A DNA stretch of 64,000 bases from Chrysolina oricalcia. Taxonomy: Eukaryota > Arthropoda > Insecta > Coleoptera > Chrysomelidae. The notes beneath the pieces are model-generated. The model had not been told where the DNA came from, ran no database searches, and worked only from the letters and a program-made list of their open reading frames with translations. Numbering within the stretch: position 1 is the first letter of the stretch; the number at the start of each line of letters is the position of its first letter. Below are positions 35,281 to 47,677 of the stretch, piece by piece. The DNA lies in contig OX101810.2 of the NCBI GenBank assembly GCA_944452925.2, positions 35,534,509 to 35,598,508 on the forward strand, given 5' to 3'. Position numbers and translations under genes: made by a program.

Positions 35281-38261
35281 TTTTTTTTCGATTTTTTTTT
35301 TATTTTTTTTTAAATTTTTTTTTAAATTTTTTTTTTATTTTTTCGAAAAATTTTTTTTTCGATTTTTTTTTTGAATTTTTTTTGAAATTTTTTTTCAATT
35401 TTTTTTTGAAAATTTTTTTTTGATTTTTTTTTGAAATTTTTTTTTTTTTTTTTTGAAATTTTTTTTTTTGAATTTTTTTTGAAATTTTTTTTTTGAAAAT
35501 TTTTTTTTTTGATTTTTTTTTTTGAATTTTTTTTCTATTTTTTCGATTTTTTTTTTATTTTTTTTGAGATTTTTTTTTATTTTTTCGATTTTTTTTTTAA
35601 TTTTTTTTTCGATTTTTTTTTTGAATTTTTTTTAAATTTTTTTTCAATTTTTTTTTGAAAATTTTTTTTTAATTTTTTTTGAAATTTTTTTTTTTATTTT
35701 TTCGAAAATTTTTTTTTTCGATTTTTTTTTTGAATTTTTTTAGAATTTTTTTTTTGAATTTTTTTTTTGAAATTTTTTTTTTATTTTTTCGAAAATTTTT
35801 TTTTTATTTTTTTTGAGATTTTTTTTTATTTTTTCGAAAAATTTTTTTTTCGATTTTTTTTTTGAATTTTTTTTTTATTTTTTCGAAAAAATTTTTTTCG
35901 ATTTTTTTTTTGAATTTTTTTTTATTTTTTCGAAAATTTTTTTTTCGATTTTTTTTTGAATTTTTTTTGAAATTTTTTTTTGAAATTTTTTTTTTATTTT
36001 TTTTGAAATTTTTTTTTTATTTTTTCGAAAAATTTTTTTTTCGATTTTTTTTTTGAATTTTTTTCGAAATTTTTTTTCAATTTTTTTTTGAAATTTTTTT
36101 TTTTATTTTTTCGAAAATTTTTTTTTTCGATTTTTTTTTGAATTTTTTTTGAAATTTTTTTTCAATTTTTTTTTGAAATTTTTTTTTAAATTTTTTTTGA
36201 AATTTTTTTTTATTTTTTCGAAAAATTTTTTTTTCGATTTTTTTTTATTTTTTTTGAGATTTTTTTTCATTTTTTCGAAAAATTTTTTTTTCGATTTTTT
36301 TTTTGAATTTTTTTTTTATTTTTTCGAAAATTTTTTTTTCGATTTTTTTTTGAATTTTTTTTGAAAATTTTTTTTTTTGAATTTTTTTTCTATTTTTTCG
36401 AAAAAAATTTTTTTCGATTTTTTTTTTGAATTTTTTTTGGAATTTTTTTTTGAAATTTTTTTTTTATTTTTTTTTTCAATTTTTTTTTTGAAAATTTTTT
36501 TTTTCGATTTTTTTTTTAAATTTTTGAATTTTTTTTTTGAAAAATTTTTTTTTGATTTTTTTTTGAAATTTTTTTTTTTATTTTTTCGAAATTTTTTTTT
36601 TTCGATTTTTTTTTTTATTTTTTTTTAAATTTTTTTTTTATTTTTTCGAAAAAATTTTTTTTCGATTTTTTTTTGAATTTTTATTGAAAATTTTTTTTTT
36701 TCGATTTTTTTTTGAATTTTTTTTTTCAATTTTTTTTTTGAAAAATTTTTTTTTGATTTTTTTTTGAAATTTTTTTTTTTATTTTTTCGAAAATTTTTTT
36801 TTTCGATTTTTTTTTTTATTTTTTTTTAAATTTTTTTTTTATTTTTTCGAAAAATTTTTTTTTCGATTTTTTTTTTGAATTTTTTTTGAAATTTTTTTTC
36901 AATTTTTTTTTGAAAATTTTTTTTTGATTTTTTTTTTGAAATTTTTTTTTTTTTTTTTTGAAATTTTTTTTTTTAATTTTTTTTGAAATTTTTTTTTTGA
37001 AAATTTTTTTTTTTGATTTTTTTTTTGAATTTTTTTTCTATTTTTTCGAAAAATTTTTTTTTCGATTTTTTTTTTATTTTTTTTGAGATTTTTTTTTATT
37101 TTTTCGATTTTTTTTTGAATTTTTTTTTCGATTTTTTTTTGAATTTTTTTAGAATTTTTTTTTTGAATTTTTTTTTTGAAATTTTTTTTTTATTTTTTCA
37201 CAATTTTTTTTTATTTTTTTTGAGATTTTTTTTTTATTTTTTCGAAAATTTTTTTTTTCGATTTTTTTTTTGAATTTTTTTTTTATTTTTTCGAAAAAAT
37301 TTTTTTCGATTTTTTTTTTGAATTTTTTTTTTATTTTTTCGAAAAATTTTTTTTCGATTTTTTTTTGAAATTTTTTTTTGAAATTTTTTTTTTATTGTTT
37401 TTTAAATTTTTTTTTTATTTTTTCGAAAAATTTTTTTTTCGATTTTTTTTTTGAATTTTTTTCGAAATTTTTTTTCAATTTTTTTTTGAAAATTTTTTTT
37501 TTTGATTTTTTTTTTAATTTTTTTTGAATTTTTTTTTCAATTTTTTTTTTAAAAAAATTTTTTTTTGATTTTTTTTTGAAATTTTTTTTTTATTTTTTCG
37601 AAAATTTTTTTTTTTCGATTTTTTTTTTATTTTTTTTTAAATTTTTTTTTTATTTTTTCGAAAAAAATTTTTTTCGATTTTTTTTTGAATTTTTATTGAA
37701 AATTTTTTTTTTTCGATTTTTTTTTGAATTTTTTTTTTCAATTTTTTTTTTGAAAAATTTTTTTTTGATTTTTTTTTGAAATTTTTTTTTTATTTTTTCG
37801 AAAATTTTTTTTTTCGATTTTTTTTTTTATTTTTTTTTAAATTTTTTTTTTATTTTTTCGAAAAAAATTTTTTTCGATTTTTTTTTTGAATTTTTTTTGA
37901 AGTTTTTTTTCAATTTTTTTTTGAAAATTTTTTTTTGATTTTTTTTTTGAAATTTTTTTTTTTTTTTTTTGAAATTTTTTTTTTTTTTTTTGAATTTTCT
38001 TTAAAATTTTTTTTTTGAAAATTTTTTTTTTGATTTTTTTTTTGAATTTTTTTTTCTATTTTTTCGAAAAATTTTTTTTTCGATTTTTTTTTTATTTTTT
38101 TTGAGATTTTTTTTTATTTTTTCGATTTTTTTTTTGAATTTTTTTTTCGATTTTTTTTTGAATTTTTTTTTGAAATTTTTTTTTGAATTTTTTTTTTGAA
38201 ATTTTTTTTTTATTTTTTCGAAAATTTTTTTTTTCGATTTTTTTAAAATTTTTTTTTGAAA
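35281..38261 (+). repeat. Diverged array between the 2.08-kb pair and block V
   Basis: The T-tract motif continues with ctatt words at about 35534, 36390, 37037 and 38055. The word ctattttttcg directly followed by att (no A run) at 35534 also occurs in block V at about 39386, 51127 and 58863. An isolated CAC (ttttttcacaattt near 37199) is the only such triplet I noticed. The GGA landmark is absent. No gene is seen. Confidence 0.6.
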
Positions 38262-40560
38262 TTTTTTTTCAATTTTTTTTTGAAAATTTTTTTTTAATTT
38301 TTTTTGAAATTTTTTTTTTATTTTTTCGAAAATTTTTTTTTTCGATTTTTTTTTTGAATTTTTTTAGAATTTTTTTTTTGAATTTTTTTTTTGAAATTTT
38401 TTTTTTATTTTTTCGAAATTTTTTTTTTTATTTTTTTTGAGATTTTTTTTTTATTTTTTCGAAAATTTTTTTTTTCGATTTTTTTTTTGAATTTTTTTTT
38501 TATTTTTTCGAAAAAATTTTTTTCGATTTTTTTTTTGAATTTTTTTTTTTATTTTTTCGAAAATTTTTTTTTCGATTTTTTTTTGAATTTTTCTTGAAAT
38601 TTTTTCTTGAAATTTTTTTTTTTATTTTTTCTGAAATTTTTTTTTTTATTTTTTCGAAAAATTTTTTTTTCGATTTTTTTTTTGAATTTTTTTCGAAATT
38701 TTTTTTCAATTTTTTTTTGAAAATTTTTTTTTTATTTTTTCGAAAATTTTTTTTTTCGATTTTTTTTTGAATTTTTTTTGAAATTTTTTTTCAATTTTTT
38801 TTTGAAATTTTTTTTTAAATTTTTTTTGAAATTTTTTTTTATTTTTTCGAAAATTTTTTTTTTCGATTTTTTTTTTATTTCTTTTGAGATTTTTTTTCAT
38901 TTTTTCGAAAATTTTTTTTTTCGATTTTTTTTTTGAATTTTTTTTTCATTTTTTCGAAAATTTTTTTTTCGATTTTTTTTTTAATTTTTTTTGAAAATTT
39001 TTTTTTTTGAATTTTTTTTCTATTTTTTCGAAAAAAATTTTTTTCGATTTTTTTTTTGAATTTTTTTTTTATTTTTTCGAAAATTTTTTTTTCGATTTTT
39101 TATTGAATTTTTTTTGAAAATTTTTTTTTTTGAATTTTTTTTCTATTTTTTCGAAAAAAATTTTTTTCGATTTTTTTTTTAATTTTTATTGAAAATTTTT
39201 TTTTTTCGATTTTTTTTTGAATTTTTTTTGAAATTTTTTTTTCAATTTTTTTTTTGAATTTTTTTTTTTGATTTTTTTTTTTAAATTTTTTTTTTTGAAT
39301 TTTTTTTGAAATTTTTTTTTTTGAATTTTTTTTGAATTTTTTTTTTTGAAAATTTTTTTTTTGATTTTTTTTTTGAATTTTTTTTCTATTTTTTCGATTT
39401 TTTTTTTATTTTTTTTGAGATTTTTTTTTATTTTTTCGATTTTTTTTTTTGAATTTTTTTTTTATTTTTTCGAAAATTTTTTTTTCGATTTTTTTTGAGA
39501 TTTTTTTTTTATTTTTTCGAAAATTTTTTTTTTCGATTTTTTTTTAAATTTTTTTTTATATTTTCGAAAAAAATTTTTTCGATTTTTTTTTTGAATTTTT
39601 TTTGGAATTTTTTTTTGAAAATTTTTTTTTTATTTTTTTTTTCAATTTTTTTTTTGAAAATTTTTTTTTTCGATTTTTTTTTTAATTTTTTTTGAATTTT
39701 TTTTTTCAATTTTTTTTTTGAAAAAGTTTTTTTTGATTTTTTTTTGAAATTTTTTTTTTATTTTTTCGAAAATTTTTTTTTTCGATTTTTTTATTTATTT
39801 TTTTTTAAATTTTTTTTTTATTTTTTCGAAAAAAATTTTTTTCGATTTTTTTTTGAATTTTTATTGAAAATTTTTTTTTTTCGATTTTTTTTTGAATTTT
39901 TTTTGAAATTTTTTTTTCAATTTTTTTTTGAAAATTTTTTTTTTATTTTTTCGAAAATTTTTTTTTCCATTTTTTTTTGAATTTTTTTTGAAATTTTTTT
40001 TCAATTTTTTTTTGAAATTTTTTTTTAAATTTTTTTTGAAATTTTTTTTATTTTTTCGAAAAATTTTTTTTTCGATTTTTTTTATTTTTTTTGAGATTTT
40101 TTTTCATTTTTTCGAAAACATTTTTTTCGATTTTTTTTTGAATTTTTTTTGAAAATTTTTTTTTTTGAATTTTTTTTTTTATTTTTTCGAAAATTTTTTT
40201 TTCGATTTTTTTTTTGAATTTTTTTTGAATTTTTTTTTTGAAAATTTTTTTTTTATTTTTTTTGAATTTTTTTTTTATTTTTTCGAAAATTTTTTTTTCG
40301 ATTTTTTTTTGAATTTCTTTTGGATTTTTTTTTTCAATTTTTTTTTGAAATTTTTTTTTGAAATTTTTTTTTTTGATTTTTTTTTTATTTTTTCGAAAAT
40401 TTTTTTTTTCGATTTTTTTTTTTGAATTATTTTTCAATTTTTTTTTTGAATTTTTTTTTTGAAAATTTTTTTTTTGATTTTTTTTTGAAATTTTTTTTTA
40501 TTTTTTCGAAAAATTTTTTTTTCGATTTTTTTTGAATTTTTTTTGAAATTTTTTTTCAAT
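38262..40560 (+). repeat. Block V, copy 1
   Basis: This ~2.3-kb segment matches 50008-52250 in the same order at ~11,743-11,751 bp: 38391 with 50138, 38900 with 50643, and the GGA landmark at 40311 with the one at 52062. Shared rare features include tttattgaattt near 39110 and 50850, ttatattttcg near 39556 and 51296, and the ctattttttcgatt word. It has its own changes, such as ctgaaatt near 38630 and atttcttttgagat near 38879. A shortened third copy starts at about 57949. Confidence 0.78.
38993..39238 (+). repeat. ~123-bp tandem dimer
   Basis: The gaaaa(T)gaatttttttt-ctatt segment starts at 38993 and again at 39116. The equivalent pair in block V copy 2 starts at 50735 and 50857, so the dimer pre-dates the copying of block V. 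Confidence 0.7.
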
Positions 40561-42230
40561 TTTTTTTTGAAAATTTTTTTTTTATTTTTTTTTTGAAAAA
40601 TTTTTTTTTCGATTTTTTTTGAGATTTTTTTTTTATTTTTTCGAAAATTTTTTTTTTCGATTTTTTTTTTAAATTTTTTTTTATATTTTCGAAAAAATTT
40701 TTTTCGATTTTTTTTTTGAATTTTTTTTGGAATTTTTTTTTGAAAATTTTTTTTTTATTTTTTTTTTCAATTTTTTTTTTGAAAATTTTTTTTTTCGATT
40801 TTTTTTTTAATTTTTTTTGAATTTTTTTTTTCAATTTTTTTTTTGAAAAATTTTTTTTTGATTTTTTTTTGAAATTTTTTTTTTTATTTTTTCGAAAATT
40901 TGTTTTTTCGATTTTTTTTTTTATTTTTTTTTAAATTTTTTTTTTATTTTTTCGAAAAAATTTTTTTTCGATTTTTTTTTGAATTTTTATTGAAAATTTT
41001 TTTTTTTCGATTTTTTTTTGAATTTTTTTTGAAATTTTTTTTTCAATTTTTTTTTGAAAATTTTATTTTTATTTTTTCGAAAATTTTTTTTTCCATTTTT
41101 TTTTGAATTTTTTTTGAAATTTTTTTTCAATTTTTTTTTGAAATTTTTTTTAAAATTTTTTTTGAAATTTTTTTTATTTTTTCGAAAAATTTTTTTTTCG
41201 ATTTTTTTTTTATTTTTTTTGAGATTTTTTTTCATTTTTTCGAAAAATTTTTTTTCGATTTTTTTTTGAATTTTTTTTGAAAATTTTTTTTTTTGAATTT
41301 TTTTTTTTATTTTTTCGAAAATTTTTTTTTCGATTTTTTTTTTTGAATTTTTTTTGAAATTTTTTTTTGAAAATTTTTTTTTTATTTTTTTTGAATTTTT
41401 TTTTTATTTTTCCGAAAATTTTTTTTTTCGATTTTTTTTTGAATTTCTTTTGGATTTTTTTTTCAATTTTTTTTTTTAAATTTTTTTTTTTGATTTTTTT
41501 TTTTATTTTTTCGAAAAATTTTTTTTTCGATTTTTTTTTTAATTATTTTTCAATTTTTTTTTTGAATTTTTTTTTTGAAAATTTTTTTTTTGATTTTTTT
41601 TTGAAATTTTTTTTTTATTTTTTCGAAAAATTTTTTTTTCGATTTTTTTTGAATTTTTTTTGAAATTTTTTTTCAATTTTTTTTTGAAAATTTTTTTTTT
41701 ATTTTTTTTTTGAAAAATTTTTTTTTCGATTTTTTTTTTATTTTTTTTGAAATTTTTTTTTTATTTTTTCGAAATTTTTTTTTTCGATTTTTTTTTGAAT
41801 TTTCATTGAAAATTTTTTTTTTTCGATTTTTTTTTGAATTTTTTTTGAAATTTTTTTTTGATTTTTTTTTTGAAATTTTTTTTTTTTTTTTGAAATTTTT
41901 TTTTTTGAATTTTTTTTTTCAATTTTTTTTTGAAATTTTTTTTAAAATTTTTTTAAAAATTTTTTTTATTTTTTCGAAAAATTTTTTTTTCGATTTTTTT
42001 TTTAATTTTTTTTGAGATTTTTTTTCATTTTTTCGAAAAAAATTTTTTCGATTTTTTTTTAATTTTTTTTGAAAATTTTTTTTTTTGAATTTTTTTTTTA
42101 TTTTTTCGAAAATTTTTTTTTCGATTTTTTTTTTGAATTTTTTTTGAAATTTTTTTTTGAAAATTTTTTTTTTATTTTTTTTGAATTTTTTTTTTATTTT
42201 TTCGAAAATTTTTTTTTTCGATTTTTTTTT
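40561..42230 (+). repeat. Short-spaced units carrying GGA landmarks
   Basis: GGA landmarks at 40311, 41441 and 42231 give spacings of 1,130 and 790 bp. The first interval contains the five-part series fed by gaattatttttcaa, tttcaatt and ttatattttcg words; the second is shortened. A ccgaaaa variant (C for T) lies at about 41411. The order of words matches the U and V units, so these are shortened members of the same family. No gene is seen. Confidence 0.65.
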
Positions 42231-44810
42231 GAATTTCTTTTGGATTTTTTTTTTCAATTTTTTTTTTGAAATTTTTTTTTTTGATTTTTTTTTTATTTTT
42301 TCGAAAATTTTTTTTTTCGATTTTTTTTGAATTTTTTTTGAAATTTTTTTTCAATTTTTTTTTGAAATTTTTTTTTTTATTTTTTTTTTGAAAAATTTTT
42401 TTTTCGATTTTTTTTTATTTTTTTTGAAATTTTTTTTTATTTTTTCGAAATTTTTTTTTTCGATTTTTTTTTGAATTTTCATTGAAAATTTTTTTTTTTC
42501 GATTTTTTTTTTAATTTTTTTTGAAATTTTTTTTTTGAAAATTTTTTTTTTCGATTTTTTTTTGAATTTTCATTGAAAATTTTTTTTTTTCGATTTTTTT
42601 TTGAATTTTTTTTGAAATTTTTTTTTGATTTTTTTTTTGAAATTTTTTTTTTTTTTTTTTTTTTGAAATTTTTTTTTTTTAAATTTTTTTTCAATTTTTT
42701 TTTGAAATTTTTTTTAAAATTTTTTTTTAAATTTTTTTTATTTTTTCGAAAATTTTTTTTTTCGATTTTTTTTTTGAATTATTTTTCAATTTTTTTTTTT
42801 AATTTTTTTTTTGAAAATTTTTTTTTTGATTTTTTTTTGAAATTTTATTTTATTTTTTCGAAAATTTTTTTTTTCGATTTTTTTTTAATTTTTTTTGAAA
42901 TTTTTTTTCAATTTTTTTTTGAAAATTTTTTTTTTATTTTTTTTTTGAAAAATTTTTTTTTCGATTTTTTTTTTATTTTTTTTGAAATTTTTTTTTTATT
43001 TTTTCGAAATTTTTTTTTTCGATTTTTTTTTTAATTTTCATTGAAAAATTTTTTTTTTCGATTTTTTTTTGAATTTTTTTTGAAATTTTTTTTTTGAAAA
43101 TTTTTTTTTTGATTTTTTTTTTGAATTTTTTTTTCTATTTTTTCGAAAAAATTTTTTTTCGATTTTTTTTATATTTTTTTTGAGATTTTTTTTTATTTTT
43201 TCGATTTTTTTTTGAATTTTTTTTTTATTTTTTCGAAAATTTTTTTTTCGATTTTTTTTTTGAATTTTTTTTGAAATTTTTTTTTGAATTTTTTTTTTGA
43301 AATTTTTTTTTTTATTTTTTCGAAAATTTTTTTTTTCGATTTTTTTTGAATTTTTTTTGAAATTTTTTTTCAATTTTTTTTTGAAAATTTTTTTTAAATT
43401 TTTTTTGAAATTTTTTTTTTATTTTTTTGAAAATTTTTTTTAAATTTTTTTTGAAATTTTTTTTTTATTTTTTCGAAAAGTTTTTTTTTCGATTTTTTTT
43501 TTGAATTTTTTTAGAATTTTTTTTTTGAATTTTTTTTTGAAATTTTTTTTTTTTTTTTTCGAAAATTTTTTTTTTATTTTTTTTGAGATTTTTTTTTTAT
43601 TTTTTCGAAAATTTTTTTTTTCGATTTTTTTTTTGAATTTTTTTTTTATTTTTTCGAAAAAATTTTTTTCGATTTTTTTTTTGAATTTTTTTTGAAATTT
43701 TTTTTTGAAAATTTTTTTTTTTTTTTTTTTTCAATTTTTTTTTTGAAAATTTTTTTTTTCGATTTTTTTTTAAATTTTTTTTGAATTTTTTTTTTCAATT
43801 TTTTTTTTGAAAAATTTTTTTTTGAAATTTTTTTTTTATTTTTTCGAAAAATTTTTTTTTCGATTTTTTTTTGAATTTTTTTTGAAATTTTTTTTAAAAT
43901 TTTTTTTGAAATTTTTTTTTATTTTTTCGAAAAATTTTTTTTTCGATTTTTTTTTTGAATTTTTTTTTTATTTTTTCGAAAATTTTTTTTTCGATTTTTT
44001 TTTTATTTTTTTTGAAATTTTTTTTTTATTTTTTCGAATTTTTTTTTTTCGATTTTTTTTTGAATTTTTTTTGAAATTTTTTTTTCAATTTTTTTTTGAA
44101 AATTTTTTTTTTATTTTTTCGAAAAATTTTTTTTTCCATTTTTTTTTGAATTTTTTTTGAAATTTTTTTTCAATTTTTTTTTTAAATTTTTTTTGAAATT
44201 TTTTTTTGAAAATTTTTTTTTTATTTTTTTTTTCAATTTTTTTTTTGAAAATTTTTTTTTTCGATTTTTTTTAAATTTTTTTTGAATTTTTTTTTTGAAT
44301 TTTTTTTTTGAAAAATTTTTTTTTGATTTTTTTTTGAAAATTTTTTTTTTCGATTTTTTTTAAATTTTTTTTGAATTTTTTTTTTGAATTTTTTTTTTGA
44401 AAAATTTTTTTTTGAATTTTTTTAAATTTTTTTTTGATTTTTTTTTTGAAATTTTTTTTTTTTTTTTTTTTTTGAAATTTTTTTTTTTAAATTTTTTTTC
44501 AATTTTTTTTTGAAATTTTTTTTAAAATTTTTTTTTAAATTTTTTTTATTTTTTCGAAAAATTTTTTTTTCGATTTTTTTTTAATTTTTTTTGAGATTTT
44601 TTTTCATTTTTTCGAAAAATTTTTTTTCGATTTTTTTTTGAATTTTTTTTGAAAATTTTTTTTTTTGAATTTTTTTTTTATTATTTCGAAAATTTTTTTT
44701 TCGATTTTTTTTTTGAATTTTTTTTGAAATTTTTTTTTGAAAATTTTTTTTTTATTTTTTTTGAATTTTTTTTTTATTTTTTCGAAAATTTTTTTTTTCG
44801 ATTTTTTTTT
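42231..44810 (+). repeat. Landmark-to-landmark unit, 2,580 bp
   Basis: This interval runs between GGA landmarks at 42231 and 44811. The segment from about 42069 recurs at 44649 with the same 2,580-bp offset. Further on, 43501 matches 45786 (2,285) and the ttttcca word at 44136 matches 46420 (2,284), so the next unit has lost about 0.3 kb in between. The attttattttattttttcg variant near 42845 recurs near 44978. Confidence 0.75.
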
Positions 44811-47666
44811 GAATTTCTTTTGGATTTTTTTTTCAATTTTTTTTTTGAAATTTTTTTTTTTGATTTTTTTTTTATTTTTTCGAAAATTTTTTTTTTCGAT
44901 TTTTTTTTTGAATTATTTTTCAATTTTTTTTTTTAATTTTTTTTTTGAAAATTTTTTTTTTGATTTTTTTTTGAAATTTTATTTTATTTTTTCGAAAATT
45001 TTTTTTTTCGATTTTTTTTGAATTTTTTTTGAAATTTTTTTTCAATTTTTTTTTGAAAATTTTTTTTTTATTTTTTTTTTGAAAAATTTTTTTTTCGATT
45101 TTTTTTTTATTTTTTTTGAAATTTTTTTTTTATTTTTTCGAAATTTTTTTTTTCGATTTTTTTTTGAATTTTCATTGAAAAATTTTTTTTTCGATTTTTT
45201 TTTGAATTTTTTTTGAAATTTTTTTTTTGAAATTTTTTTTTTTTGATTTTTTTTTTGAATTTTTTTTTCTATTTTTTCGAAAAAATTTTTTTTCGATTTT
45301 TTTAATATTTTTTTTGAGATTTTTTTTTATTTTTTCGATTTTTTTTTGAATTTTTTTTTTATTTTTTCGAAAATTTTTTTTTCGATTTTTTTTTTGAATT
45401 TTTTTTGAAATTTTTTTTTGAATTTTTTTTTTGAAATTTTTTTTTTTATTTTTTCGAAAGTTTTTTTTTTCGATTTTTTTTGAATTTTTTTTGAAATTTT
45501 TTTTTTAATTTTTTTTTGAAAATTTTTTTTAAATTTTTTTTGAAATTTTTTTTTTATTTTTTCGAAAATTTTTTTTTTCGATTTTTTTTTGAATTTTTTT
45601 AGAATTTTTTTTTGAATTTTTTTTTTGAAATTTTTTTTTTTATTTTTTCGAAAAATTTTTTTTTTCGATTTTTTTTTTGAATTTTTTTTGAAATTTTTTT
45701 TCAATTTTTTTTTGAAAATTTTTTTTAAATTTTTTTTGAAATTTTTTTTTTATTTTTTCGAAAAGTTTTTTTTTCGATTTTTTTTTTGAATTTTTTTAGA
45801 ATTTTTTTTTTGAATTTTTTTTTGAAATTTTTTTTTTATTTTTTCGAAAATTTTTTTTTTATTTTTTTTGAGATTTTTTTTTTATTTTTTCGAAAATTTT
45901 TTTTTTCGATTTTTTTTTTGAATTTTTTTTTTATTTTTTCGAAAAAATTTTTTTCGATTTTTTTTTTGAATTTTTTTTGAAATTTTTTTTTGAAAATTTT
46001 TTTTTTTTTTTTTTTTCAATTTTTTTTTTGAAAATTTTTTTTTTCGATTTTTTTTTAAATTTTTTTTGAATTTTTTTTTTCAATTTTTTTTTTGAAAAAT
46101 TTTTTTTTGAAATTTTTTTTTTATTTTTTCGAAAAATTTTTTTTTCGATTTTTTTTTGAATTTTTTTTGAAATTTTTTTAAAAATATTTTTTGAAATTTT
46201 TTTTTATTTTTTCGAAAAATTTTTTTTTCGATTTTTTTTTTGAATTTTTTTTTTATTTTTTCGAAAATTTTTTTTTCGATTTTTTTTTTATTTTTTTTGA
46301 AATTTTTTTTTTATATTTTCGAATTTTTTTTTTCGATTTTTTTTTGAATTTTTTTTGAAATTTTTTTTTCAATTTTTTTTTGAAAATTTTTTTTTTATTT
46401 TTTCGAAAAATTTTTTTTTCCATTTTTTTTTGAATTTTTTTTGAAATTTTTTTTCAATTTTTTTTTGAAATTTTTTTTAAAATTTTTTTTGAAATTTTTT
46501 TTATTTTTTCGAAAAATTTTTTTTTTCGATTTTTTTTTTATTTTTTTTGAGATTTTTTTTCATTTTTTCGAAAAAAATTTTTTTCGATTTTTTTTTTGAA
46601 TTTTTTTTTTATTTTTTCGAAAATTTTTTTTTCGATTTTTTTTTTGAATTTTTTTTGAGATTTTTTTTCATTTTTTCGAAAAATTTTTTTTTCGATTTTT
46701 TTTTTGAATTTTTTTTTTATTTTTTCGAAAATTTTTTTTTCGATTTTTTTTTTGAATTTTTTTTGAAATTTTTTTTTGAAAATTTTTTTAAATTTTTTTT
46801 GAAATTTTTTTTTGAAAATTTTTTTTTTATTTTTTTTTTCAATTTTTTTTTTGAAAATTTTTTTTTTCGATTTTTTTTAAATTTTTTTTGAATTTTTTTT
46901 TTGAATTTTTTTTTTGAAAAATTTTTTTTTGATTTTTTTTTTAAATTTTTTTTTTATTTTTTCTAAAAATTTTTTTTTCGATTTTTTTTTGAATTTTTTT
47001 TGAAATTTTTTTTTGAAATTTTTTTTTTTATTTTTTTTGAAATTTTTTTTTTTTATTTTTTCGAAAAATTTTTTTCTCGATTTTTTTTTTGAATTTTTTT
47101 TTCAATTTTTTTTGAAAATTTTTTTTTTATTTTTTCGAAAATTTTTTTTTTCGATTTTTTTTTGAATTTTTTTTGAAATTTTTTTTCAATTTTTTTTTGA
47201 AATTTTTTTTAAAATTTTTTTTGAAATTTTTTTTATTTTTTCGAAAAATTTTTTTTTCGATTTTTTTTAATTTTTTTTGAGATTTATTTTCATTTTTTCG
47301 AAAAAAATTTTTTCGATTTTTTTTGAATTTTTTTTGAAAATTTTTTTTTTTGAATTTTTTTTTTATTTTTTCGAAAAATTTTTTTTCGATTTTTTTTTTG
47401 AATTTTTTTTGAAATTTTTTTTTGAAATTTTTTTTTTTATTTTTTTTGAATTTTTTTTTTATTTTTTCGAAAAAATTTTTTTTCGATTTTTTTTTGAATT
47501 TTTTTTGAAAATTTTTTTTTTTGAATTTTTTTTTTATTTTTTCGAAAAATTTTTTTTCGATTTTTTTTTTGAATTTTTTTTGAAATTTTTTTTTGAAAAT
47601 TTTTTTTTTATTTTTTTTGAATTTTTTTTTTATTTTTTCGAAAATTTTTTTTTTCGATTTTTTTTT
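44811..47666 (+). repeat. Landmark-to-landmark unit, 2,856 bp
   Basis: This interval runs between GGA landmarks at 44811 and 47667. Its ~45.2-46.9 kb part matches the preceding unit at ~2.28 kb and also matches 59.6-61.2 kb at 14,298-14,419 bp. It contains a 108-bp dimer at 46549 and a 171-bp dimer at 47336. The longest chance minus-strand frame of the window (47127-47780, 217 codons) crosses its end. Confidence 0.75.
46549..46764 (+). repeat. 108-bp tandem dimer
   Basis: The gagat words start at 46549 and 46657. This dimer is the counterpart of the one at 60847 in the distant copy of this segment. Confidence 0.75.
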
Positions 47667-47677
47667 GAATTTCTTTT
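47336..47677 (+). repeat. 171-bp tandem dimer before a GGA landmark
   Basis: The gaaaa(T)gaatt starts at 47336 and 47507 are 171 bp apart, and the second copy ends in the GGA landmark at 47667. The landmark sits where a third gaattttttttgaa word would fall. Confidence 0.75.

Noticed and set aside
37190..37215. CAC island as a trace of inserted foreign sequence
   Set aside because: It is explained by substitution in the usual attttttcgaaattt word (ttttttcacaattt), with normal satellite on both sides.
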